In this document: in pieces, positions 24,936-31,694 of the stretch
How the letters are laid out: every line of letters starts with the position of its first letter
Numbering within the stretch: the stretch's first letter is position 1
DNA from: a virus
IMG/VR virus record: IMGVR_UViG_3300020219_000035
Location: 1-36,825 of that record
DNA: 36,825 bases
Direction: 5' to 3' (one strand)
Program-made: the position numbers and the translations under genes
The notes under the pieces: model-generated
Told to the model about the DNA's origin: nothing
Databases searched by the model: none
What the model saw: only the letters and a program-made list of their open reading frames with translations

Positions 24936-25050
24936 GGCGTACCTCCCGAGTAGGTTCGCGCTTCAGCGGCACCGTTGTGCCTCCACGCGCATTGACGGCA
25001 CGCCCTGCCGCCAGGATATTCAGCGCCGCGTTGGTGTCTGCGTTCGCTGA
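24883..25050 (-). ncRNA. Predicted omega-RNA (reRNA) scaffold region
   Basis: In TnpB elements the guide RNA overlaps the 3' end of tnpB and runs through the right-end hairpin; its guide is the flanking DNA immediately outside the element. Here that flank is the start of the glycosyltransferase (ATCGGCGTGCTC in the sense direction). The position is inferred from the family. The extent is approximate and no promoter was identified. Confidence 0.35.
24891..24913. repeat. IS right-end hairpin
   Basis: An imperfect palindrome of two paired blocks (TCCCCG/CGGGGA and CCCT/AGGG) with one bulged A. It is followed outward by the ATGTCAA-type end that borders the glycosyltransferase coding sequence. 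Confidence 0.85.
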
Positions 25051-26115
25051 GCGGCCACACGATTGGCATCTGAATTTCGCTTGGCTCTCGCGATTTTCCG
25101 GTGCCGTGTGGCCGCACGCATAGCACTGCTGCGACGTGTACGCCGGGTTGACTTCGATCAGCTCAACACCGGCTAGTTCCGACTTCTCTCGTAGGCGCCT
25201 GGCAAACAAGCCCCAGCGCTGCGCCAGGATCACACGGCTCAGGCCCGCCTTCTGGCGGACGTTCTTGCCGGGCTCCTCGATGGAGCCCTTGACGCTACGC
25301 ACCATGTTCCGAATCTGAAGCTTCTCGATCACCACGAGACGCGACGCGCGGACGATCCGCGTCGTCTGCTTCTCGACCCAGTCTTTTGCGCGGTCCGACT
25401 CGCGCGCCCGCAGCCGAGCGATGGCGAGCTTGACCCGGCCACGACGGACACTGCCCTTCACCCGCCGCGCGAGTTTGCGCTGTAGGCGCAACAGGTGGCG
25501 CCGTTCGGGCAACGACAGCGACGGTGTCTGACTAAACGTCCCGTCGGAGAATGCTAGCGACCGTGCGACGCCACGGTCGATACCGACCTCGCCTTCGCCT
25601 CTCGTGAGCGCCTGCGGCTTGACCGCGAACGCCAGCCACCAGCGACCCGCCGCGTCCCGTCGGATGCGATACGACTTGATGCCGAGCGGCACCGGTCGTG
25701 TGATTCGAAAGCGTACTCGACCAACCTTGGGAACGAAGACGGTGGCCGCCCTCCGGTGCAGAATCTCGACTGACCTCTCGGTGACGTTCACGACGCGGAA
25801 GCCTTCGTGCTGCCCACGCTTTCGCCAAGTCGGACGCCCAAAGTGGCCCGGACGTTTCCACCAGTTAATGAACGCCTGCGCCAGGTCTTTGAGCGCCTGC
25901 TGCTGAATGCTTGACGATCCCGTACCAATCCAGTTGTGCTCCGCCCGAAGTTGCACGAGTTGGCGGCATTGCGCAGCCCATCCTGGCGTCGGACCACGAT
26001 CGTGGCGGTACTGGTTCGCCTGCTCAAGGGCGAGATTCCAGACGAAGCGTGCCTGAGCAGCATGCTCCAGAAGTGCTTCGGCTTCGTCCGTCGTGGGCTG
26101 TAGGCGTTGACGCAT
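24925..26115 (-). CDS. tnpB: TnpB RNA-guided endonuclease
   Basis: 396 aa from ATG 26115. An N-terminal helix-turn-helix region (RQRLQPTTDEAEALLEHAAQ) is followed by a wedge-like region to ~170. A split RuvC domain has all three catalytic acids: D180 (GIDRGV), E264 (VVIEKLQI) and D360 (NADTNAALN). The zinc site is CYACGH (C331, C334) with CQSCGR (C350, C353). Length is normal for TnpB. Known TnpBs cut DNA guided by an omega-RNA copied from the element's right end and help the element persist. All key residues are intact, so it may be active. Confidence 0.92.
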   Translation of the reverse strand: MRQRLQPTTDEAEALLEHAAQARFVWNLALEQANQYRHDRGPTPGWAAQCRQLVQLRAEHNWIGTGSSSIQQQALKDLAQAFINWWKRPGHFGRPTWRKRGQHEGFRVVNVTERSVEILHRRAATVFVPKVGRVRFRITRPVPLGIKSYRIRRDAAGRWWLAFAVKPQALTRGEGEVGIDRGVARSLAFSDGTFSQTPSLSLPERRHLLRLQRKLARRVKGSVRRGRVKLAIARLRARESDRAKDWVEKQTTRIVRASRLVVIEKLQIRNMVRSVKGSIEEPGKNVRQKAGLSRVILAQRWGLFARRLREKSELAGVELIEVNPAYTSQQCYACGHTAPENRESQAKFRCQSCGRSANADTNAALNILAAGRAVNARGGTTVPLKREPTREVRRAA

Positions 26116-26129
26116 TTATGGCTCGCTTA

Positions 26130-26149
26130 CCCCGCCCTAAAGGACGGGG
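26130..26149. repeat. IS left-end hairpin
   Basis: A CCCCG/CGGGG stem with a small internal loop, nearly matching the right-end hairpin. It lies 18-35 bp from the stop of the sigma-54 activator and just upstream of the tnpB start. Confidence 0.8.
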
Positions 26150-26166
26150 CCTGCGCTCGCTGTTGG

Positions 26167-27105
26167 TCAGCGACCATCGTCTCTATCTCCTCCGTAGATC
26201 GCGAGCTTATTGCGGATCGTGCGCTCCCCGATTGCCATCATCTTTGCCGCCGCGATGCGATTGCCGCCCGTCGCGATCAGCGTGTCCTCGACCAGTCGCC
26301 GCTCGACCTCTGCGAGCGTCAACCCAGCAAGCGAACCCAGTGCGCGGAACTCCTCAGGCACCAGCTCGAGCTGGATGTCCTGCCCTTCGATCACGTCGCC
26401 GGCGCACAGTAGTACTGCCCGATGGATCACGTTCTCGAGTTCGCGGACGTTCCCCGGCCACGGATGTTGACGGAGCATGATGCTCGCCTCCGGTGATAGA
26501 GACAGCGGCCGCGCCGAGAACTGCCCGACCACGTGCTCGACCAGTGGGATGATGTCGTCGCGTCGTTCTCTCAGCGGCGGGATCGTCAGCAATAGGACGT
26601 TCATCCGGTAGTACAGGTCAGCCCGGAACGTGCCGTTGTCGACCATCTGACGCAGGTTGCGGTTGGTGGTTGCGATGATGCGCACGTCTAGGGGGACGGG
26701 GGACGACCCGCCGAGCCGATCGAGTTCCCGCTCCTGCAACACCCGGAGCAACTTCGCCTGCAGGACCGTCTCCATCTCGCCGATTTCATCGAGGAGCAAC
26801 GTCCCGCCGTTGGCCTGCTCGAACTTGCCGAGCTTCCTCATCGTCGCGCCGGTGAACGCTCCGCGCTCGTAGCCGAACAGCTCGGACTCCAGGAGGTCGC
26901 GGGGGATGGCGGCGCAGTTGATCGCCACGAATGGCTTATCCTTGCGCGGGCTCGACTCGTGGATGAACCGAGCGAGAAGTTCCTTGCCGACGCCGGTCTC
27001 GCCGCCGATCACGACAGGCACGGCACGCTGCGCGGCGATCTCAGCGACGCGCAAGATGCGCGCCACGAAAGCGGAGTGGGTGATAATCTGGCGACTCACG
27101 AGCAC
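26167..27105 (-). CDS. Sigma-54 activator (bEBP) without sensor domain
   Basis: 312 aa from GTG 27105 (GTG 27099 also possible), 10 bp after the upstream stop. A complete AAA+ core: Walker A GETGVGKE (35-42), the sigma-54-contacting GAFTGA loop (82-87), Walker [13 protein letters not shown] (100-111), the arginine-finger region FRADLYYR (160-167), and WPGNVREL (216-223). A C-terminal Fis-type helix-turn-helix follows (~264-303, [21 protein letters not shown]). There is no receiver, GAF or PAS domain, as in PspF, so it would be constitutively active or controlled by a partner. It would hydrolyse ATP to open sigma-54 promoters. It is unusual inside a phage late region. Confidence 0.92.
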   Translation of the reverse strand: MLVSRQIITHSAFVARILRVAEIAAQRAVPVVIGGETGVGKELLARFIHESSPRKDKPFVAINCAAIPRDLLESELFGYERGAFTGATMRKLGKFEQANGGTLLLDEIGEMETVLQAKLLRVLQERELDRLGGSSPVPLDVRIIATTNRNLRQMVDNGTFRADLYYRMNVLLLTIPPLRERRDDIIPLVEHVVGQFSARPLSLSPEASIMLRQHPWPGNVRELENVIHRAVLLCAGDVIEGQDIQLELVPEEFRALGSLAGLTLAEVERRLVEDTLIATGGNRIAAAKMMAIGERTIRNKLAIYGGDRDDGR

Positions 27106-27115
27106 GCTGCCAAGT

Positions 27116-27379
27116 TCAATGCTGCGTCTCTTTAACCAGCAACGCGTCGAGCACGGTTTTCTGTGCGCCAACCTTTGCGACCAGCGCCGCGACAACTGCC
27201 GCAATCGACTCCTGTGTCAGTTTCGCGAAGTCGGGCGCCTTCTTGGTCAGGATCGCGCGGTAGACCTCGCCCGCGAGGTCGATGTCGAACGACACCCTGA
27301 CGTGGCCTACGTCGGTAAATTCCATCGTCCCAGACGCGGGAAGCGGAGCGGTGAGCGCGACTTCGACGTGAGTACTCAT
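27116..27379 (-). CDS. Hypothetical protein upstream of bEBP
   Basis: 87 aa from ATG 27379 (ATGA overlap with the upstream gene). Two parts: a strand-rich N-terminus ([32 protein letters not shown]) and a helical C-terminus ([18 protein letters not shown]). No family recognised. The tight spacing to the sigma-54 activator (10 bp) makes it a candidate partner or regulator of that protein. Confidence 0.6.
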   Translation of the reverse strand: MSTHVEVALTAPLPASGTMEFTDVGHVRVSFDIDLAGEVYRAILTKKAPDFAKLTQESIAAVVAALVAKVGAQKTVLDALLVKETQH

Positions 27380-27567
27380 GCGTCGTGATCCTTTAGCATG
27401 ACGATAACTTCGTCGTCTCGGTACACTTCGCGAGTCCAGCCAGGCGCCAATATGATCGTCTCCACATCGAGCCCCCTCTTGGCCAGCTGCTCGAGCTGAA
27501 TCATCGCCGTCTCTGCGTCGATTGCGTCGCATCCATCCGGCGGCATCAACAGAACCAATGTGCGCAC
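27376..27567 (-). CDS. Small alpha/beta hypothetical protein
   Basis: 63 aa from GTG 27567, chosen because AGGAG lies 11 nt upstream; a longer frame to TTG 27627 lacks such a site. The product reads VRTLVLLMPPDGCDAIDAE with alternating strands and helices ([30 protein letters not shown]). No family recognised. It ends in an ATGA overlap with the next gene. Confidence 0.5.
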   Translation of the reverse strand: MRTLVLLMPPDGCDAIDAETAMIQLEQLAKRGLDVETIILAPGWTREVYRDDEVIVMLKDHDA

Positions 27568-27639
27568 GTCCGATGATACTCCTGAACGCGCAAGATGTTG
27601 CGCGCGGTTCAGCGCGAAACGCGCCAACAGTGGCGGAAT

Positions 27640-28650
27640 CTACGCCGCGGCCTTGCGTTCGAGCTGCTCAAGGACAGAGCGTAGCTTCTCGCCGGCGTGC
27701 TTCCATGTCCATGCCGAGTGCATGCGCAGCGCCCCCCGTGCGCCCTTCGCCAATGCCCTGGGATAGTTCCGGTACACGTCGAGCATCTTCCGCCCGAGTG
27801 ACCCGACGTCGGCGAATGCCTCACGATGCGTCCACCCCAAGATATCCGTCGTCTCGTCGAAGGTGTGCGTCACGAAGGAGCACACGCTCTCGTCGAGGAA
27901 GTCCAACTGCCCGCCGTACTTCGTGGTGATGAGCGGCAGGCCGGTCGCGAGTGCCTCTTGCATGATGAGACCCCAGCCCTCACCGGTGCTCGGCAGAACC
28001 GCGCAGTGCGCCTCGTGAAAGAGCGTGACCAGGTCGTGGCGGGGGAGCTTCCGGCTGTCGAAGATCGTGTTGCCGAGCTTCACCATCTTGCCCAGACCAT
28101 TCTCATCGGTGGTCTTCAAGTAGAGCAGCAGGTCGTCGCACTGGGCGAACCCTGCGAGCTTCCATGCGTTCGCGAGGCGGATCGCACCCTTGCGGGCATT
28201 TGGTGCGCCGCAGTGCTGGAACACGAACGGTCCCCGCAGACCCTCATCCCGAGGTGGACGTCGTAGCTCGTAGGTCCACAGCTTCGGGTCGAAGCCCAGC
28301 GGGACAACGGAGCAGCGCTTGCGCGTGGCCTTCAGGGCAGGGGCAAAGAGGTCGAGGCAGAACTTCGACGGCGTGATGACGTGGTCGGCCTCGGCGAACC
28401 CGCGCTCAAACTCAGGCGGTACGGGCATCGCCTCGTACATCGTGAAGAGGTAGTTGACCTTGCCCGGGATCGGCTCGAAGTTCGCCGGGTGGCAGAAGTG
28501 CAGCGCAGTGTCGGCGTCGTTGGTGACCTCGACGCCGGCCGCAGCCACAGCGTCGCGCAAGGCAACGGACGCCGTCCGGTAGCCCAATGAATTCCCGGCC
28601 GCGTCGGCGTCGGTGTTGAGCATCGCCCAGTGCAGGCGCACCGGACTCAC
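27640..28650 (-). CDS. GT4-type glycosyltransferase
   Basis: 336 aa from GTG 28650, overlapping the upstream stop (GTGA). A GT-B organisation: an N-terminal domain (LNTDADAAGNSLGYR, NYLFTMYEAMPVPPE, DHVITPSKFCLDLF), a linker, then a C-terminal nucleotide-sugar domain with an EX7E motif (E224 and E232 in STGEGWGLIMQEALATGLP) and VTLFHEAHCAVLPS before it. It transfers a sugar to an unknown acceptor. It is the first gene after the head module and one of four glycosyltransferases in 6 kb. Confidence 0.85.
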   Translation of the reverse strand: MSPVRLHWAMLNTDADAAGNSLGYRTASVALRDAVAAAGVEVTNDADTALHFCHPANFEPIPGKVNYLFTMYEAMPVPPEFERGFAEADHVITPSKFCLDLFAPALKATRKRCSVVPLGFDPKLWTYELRRPPRDEGLRGPFVFQHCGAPNARKGAIRLANAWKLAGFAQCDDLLLYLKTTDENGLGKMVKLGNTIFDSRKLPRHDLVTLFHEAHCAVLPSTGEGWGLIMQEALATGLPLITTKYGGQLDFLDESVCSFVTHTFDETTDILGWTHREAFADVGSLGRKMLDVYRNYPRALAKGARGALRMHSAWTWKHAGEKLRSVLEQLERKAAA

Positions 28651-28871
28651 CGCGTCATCGCGGACTTGATGGAGCGATCCATTCCCTTGCGCGGGAAGCT
28701 GTCGCGCTTCTCGTCGTCGGGGGAGACGAACTCCACCTTATCGGGGAACATCCCGACCAGGCGCTCGGCCTCTGCTTGCGGGAGGTCGCGGTCGACGAAC
28801 GACGCCCGAGGGCCGGGCTTGACCCAGCCCTCGATGGTGTAGACGCGACCGGTGATGCGAACTTGAGCCAT
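28647..28871 (-). CDS. Small protein following the HK97-type capsid gene
   Basis: 74 aa from ATG 28871, preceded by GGAG at good spacing. The sequence (MAQVRITGRVYTIEGWVKPG...) is mixed strand and helix and acidic in the middle, with a basic tail. Separated from the capsid gene by a strong hairpin. It could be a head-completion or decoration protein by position, but no family was recognised. Confidence 0.55.
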   Translation of the reverse strand: MAQVRITGRVYTIEGWVKPGPRASFVDRDLPQAEAERLVGMFPDKVEFVSPDDEKRDSFPRKGMDRSIKSAMTR

Positions 28872-28894
28872 ACTTGTCTCCTGTGAAGGTGAGT

Positions 28895-28925
28895 CCGGGA
28901 GGGGCACATGGGACGCCCCTCCCGG
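28895..28925. terminator. Strong hairpin after the HK97-type capsid gene
   Basis: Perfect 11-bp stem, CCGGGAGGGGC / GCCCCTCCCGG, with a 9-nt loop, between the capsid stop and the next start. There is no T-tract on the sense strand, so it may stabilise the abundant capsid mRNA or partly attenuate transcription rather than terminate it. Confidence 0.7.
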
Positions 28926-28947
28926 CTGTTGCGTTACCTGGCGACGA

Positions 28948-30225
28948 TCAGCTCGCGGCTGTCTTAATGCCGGCAAAGGCGGACGCGACCATGACCTTCG
29001 CGGCGAACATCTCGAAGAACATGATAGCGCGCATGCGCTCCTTGAAGAGCACGCTGTCGTCGAAGCGTAGGCCCATGTTCAGGCCGTCGACAAACACGGC
29101 CTTCTTCATGTCGCCGACAATCGCAAAGATCCTCGACACGGCGTTGGAGTTCGGCATCTGCTCCGAGAACCAGCAGGGCTTTCCGAGCAGCCGGGCCGGA
29201 GCCGCGGTGATCGGACTCGGCACCGGGTGAGTGAAGAACCCGTCGGCGTAGTTCGTGCCGTAGATCGGGTTTCCCGCGGTGTCGGTGAGCAGCATCGGAT
29301 AGATGAAGATGTCCGGATGCATCACCCACTCGGCGTTGCCGCGACAGTTCGACGCGACCTGATTGAGGGTGTTGACGATGTCGGCAAACGACACCGCGGA
29401 GTAGTGCGTCTTGCCCGAGGTGGCAGAGCCGCCCTCGTTCCAGTTGCCAATACCCGTGGTCTGGACGATGCCGGTGAAGGGAGTAGTCATCGAGAACAGC
29501 GCCGCGTTCTCCTTGGCCGCGATGGCCTCGGCGAACAACTCGGCGAGGACCGGCTCGAAGCTCTCCAGCGCGGCACCGCGGAGCTGCTGAGACACGGACG
29601 TGTAGACGACGCACTCGTCGAGAGTGAGCCTGCTGGCGGACTTCGAGGAGTAGACGACATCCGAACCAGTCGGAGCTGTACCCTCTCCCGGGAACTCGGC
29701 GGTCAGGCCCGAGACCACGGTCGGGACCTCGACCTGCCGCTGACCGGGAGCGGAGATGTTCCGCGCGCGCTGGCGCGCGATCGACTGCTCCTTGATGATG
29801 CGGATGGTGTCGTTGATCGTCTCGATCGGGGCGTACACACCGCCGGCGGTATCGGTGCCGGCCGTCGCGGCGCGGTACTCGTAGCCATCGGGCAGGTTGC
29901 GCGCACCTTCCTCGGCGGCAGCAGCCACCGAGAACCACTTGCCCATCGAGCGGAGGCGGCCCTCACGAGCGGACTCGAAGTTGCCGAACGGATCGGCAGT
30001 GTAGGTTTTCCCGCCCCGCGGCTGGTGCTCGTCGAGCCACTTGACGCGAAGCTCGATCTCATCGAGCTTGCGACCCATGTTCTCGACCTGGGGAGTGAAC
30101 TTCTGCAGCGACTCTTGGGTCACGAGGTTCGGGATCTCGCGCTTGAAATCCCTGTGTCCCTCGAGGACTAGCTCGAGGGCATCGCGGATCTTGTGAAGTT
30201 CGGAATTCTGGTCGATGTTGAGCAT
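28948..30225 (-). CDS. Major capsid protein, HK97 type
   Basis: 425 aa from ATG 30225 (an in-frame GTG at 30288 would add 21 residues). The N-terminal ~70 residues are charged and helical (NSELHKIRDALELVLEGHR), like the HK97 delta region. The body shows the usual pattern: GTDTAGGVYAPIETINDTI, VPTVVSGLTAEFPGEGT, LTLDECVVYTSVSQQLRGA, WVMHPDIFIYPMLLTDTAG, and a C-terminal VGDMKKAVFVDGLNMGLRFDD segment. The prohead protease gene lies directly upstream, as expected. This family is distinct from the N4-gp56-type capsid protein at 15035-16027. Confidence 0.9.
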   Translation of the reverse strand: MLNIDQNSELHKIRDALELVLEGHRDFKREIPNLVTQESLQKFTPQVENMGRKLDEIELRVKWLDEHQPRGGKTYTADPFGNFESAREGRLRSMGKWFSVAAAAEEGARNLPDGYEYRAATAGTDTAGGVYAPIETINDTIRIIKEQSIARQRARNISAPGQRQVEVPTVVSGLTAEFPGEGTAPTGSDVVYSSKSASRLTLDECVVYTSVSQQLRGAALESFEPVLAELFAEAIAAKENAALFSMTTPFTGIVQTTGIGNWNEGGSATSGKTHYSAVSFADIVNTLNQVASNCRGNAEWVMHPDIFIYPMLLTDTAGNPIYGTNYADGFFTHPVPSPITAAPARLLGKPCWFSEQMPNSNAVSRIFAIVGDMKKAVFVDGLNMGLRFDDSVLFKERMRAIMFFEMFAAKVMVASAFAGIKTAAS

Positions 30226-30318
30226 TGGCGCTTCGCCCGGATGGGTCTGCGCCGGAATCTTCGTTTCTACGACTGCCACGACTGACACTCCAGTCTGTCC
30301 TCAATCGAGGACCGGAGC

Positions 30319-30345
30319 GTGAACGTGTCGTGTGAAGTGAAGGTG
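30319..30345. promoter_or_regulatory. Shared motif upstream of HK97-type capsid gene
   Basis: Reads GTGAACGTGTCGTGTG then AAGTGAAGGTG, giving three GTGAA units. It matches the sites at 22479 and 33965 and lies 94 nt upstream of ATG 30225, in a 140-bp intergenic gap. Likely a promoter or operator. Confidence 0.6.
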
Positions 30346-30365
30346 AGATGGCAGCGTGACAGCCC

Positions 30366-31682
30366 TTAGGCGTCGCTGGCCGCGGAAGACGGAGCGACGA
30401 TAGCACGAAGTTCGTCAGCCTTTGAGAGTAGGTCGCCAAAAAGTTCGGCCACGTACTGCTTCTGTGGCGACACTTCGTCGGCCAATGCGTCGGCGAGGAG
30501 CCGTAGTGCACTCAGGTCGAGCGGTGCCGTGGCGGCTGCAGTCTCCGACTCAGCAGCGGGCTCCTCGGCCTGGCCCTCAAGCTGCGCGATGAGCGCGCTG
30601 ATTCCCTCGGTCACAGAGATCAGCGAGGCGCGGTAGCCCTTTAGTTCCTTGAGTCGCTGGCCGGCCATCTTCTTGCCGATGCGAATCTCGGGGACGAGCG
30701 CCGCTGTGGCCTGCCCCGGATCCGGAGCAGTCGGAACCGGCTCCTCGGCAGGCTCCGGCACAACGGGCGTTGCTGGCGCGAGTTCAGGCTGCTCGGGAGT
30801 CTCGGGCTCCCGGGGTGCGACCGGATAGACCGCGGGCTCGACCGGTACCGCTTCCGCTTGAACAACCGACGGTGACTCGTCCATCGACAGTGCTTCCATG
30901 TCCATGAGTGCGACTCCACTCTTCGTGCGAAGCGAGCGCACGAGCTCGGTCGGGGCTTCGCGGTGGTCGAGGACGTAGGCCACGCCTCTCGAAAACTCGT
31001 GCACCCGACGTCCATTGAACGCATCGAGCTCTTGCTCGTTCAGACCCTCGTAGGCCTGGAGAGAGTTACGCACGCCCGCATCCGGGTCGGCGCCGATGAC
31101 GACCCACGAGCACTCGTAGAGCTCGTTCAGCGTGAAGACCCAGCCCGCCTGCTGGCCGGTGTCGTCGAGCAACTCCTCGAACTTGAGCGGGTTCCAGCCG
31201 ATCGAGACGGCACGGATCGAGCCGCTCTGGATCCGGCGCCAGATCTTTTCGGGAAACTCGTCGTCCTCGAGGTAGCCGCGCATACAGAGAGCCTTCGAGC
31301 CCTTGTACTTTTCGATGCCCCACGATCTCCAGAATCCAGTGGGCAAGCCCGGCGGCGCGAATGCCGAGCCGTAGTCATGTGACCACAGCATCGCCGGCAC
31401 CTTCGCGAAGTTGGTGAAGTCCCACGCGGCGTCCGAGTGGTAGATCGCGTTGCCGTCGCGCTTGACGCCGGATGTCGACGCGACGATCTCGACCTCGCGC
31501 GATTTCTTGTCGATTGCGCGGATCTCGGCAACGCCCGGTCTGCGGAGCAAGATGCGCCGCCCGTCGTCGAGGTCTCGCTTCAGCGAGCGACGGTCGCCAC
31601 CACTCGGAGCGTCGAGCCCAAAGAGCCCAAGGGGACCGCGTTCGGTTCTGCCGAGGAATGATCTGACGACTTGAGATTGCAT
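30366..31682 (-). CDS. HK97-family prohead protease with scaffold-like extension
   Basis: 438 aa from ATG 31682 with a strong GGAGGAAA site. Protease domain at residues ~50-215: REVEIVASTSGVKRDG, FAKVPAMLWSHDYGSAF (catalytic H102 candidate), SGSIRAVSIGWNPLKFEE (catalytic S160 candidate) and ELYECSWVVIGADPDAGV. It is followed by a Pro/Glu-rich linker (~285-335) and a helical Ala/Glu-rich C-terminus. Typical HK97-type proteases are ~200-250 aa, so the extension may act as a fused scaffold domain. It processes the capsid precursor and itself during maturation. Confidence 0.85.
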   Translation of the reverse strand: MQSQVVRSFLGRTERGPLGLFGLDAPSGGDRRSLKRDLDDGRRILLRRPGVAEIRAIDKKSREVEIVASTSGVKRDGNAIYHSDAAWDFTNFAKVPAMLWSHDYGSAFAPPGLPTGFWRSWGIEKYKGSKALCMRGYLEDDEFPEKIWRRIQSGSIRAVSIGWNPLKFEELLDDTGQQAGWVFTLNELYECSWVVIGADPDAGVRNSLQAYEGLNEQELDAFNGRRVHEFSRGVAYVLDHREAPTELVRSLRTKSGVALMDMEALSMDESPSVVQAEAVPVEPAVYPVAPREPETPEQPELAPATPVVPEPAEEPVPTAPDPGQATAALVPEIRIGKKMAGQRLKELKGYRASLISVTEGISALIAQLEGQAEEPAAESETAAATAPLDLSALRLLADALADEVSPQKQYVAELFGDLLSKADELRAIVAPSSAASDA

Positions 31683-31694
31683 GGCTTTCCTCCG

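Larger units (their letters stand above)
24883..26150 (-). mobile_element. IS200/IS605-group element with tnpB only (IS1341-type)
   Basis: A single tnpB gene flanked by subterminal hairpins of closely related sequence: TCCCCGCCCT-ga-AGGGaCGGGGA at 24891-24913 and CCCCGCCCTaaAGGaCGGGG at 26130-26149. These are typical of IS200/IS605 right and left ends. There is no tnpA transposase, so movement would need one in trans. The exact ends are estimates; this group makes no target duplication. It sits between the sigma-54 activator and a glycosyltransferase whose 5' end it removed. Confidence 0.85.

Noticed and set aside
22585-28650. Sigma-54 (-24/-12) promoters served by the phage activator
   Set aside because: I looked for TGGCAC-N5-TTGC patterns by eye on both strands and found none with correct spacing.
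29227-30171. Plus-strand open frame of 314 codons
   Set aside because: Lies wholly inside the well-supported HK97-type capsid gene on the other strand.
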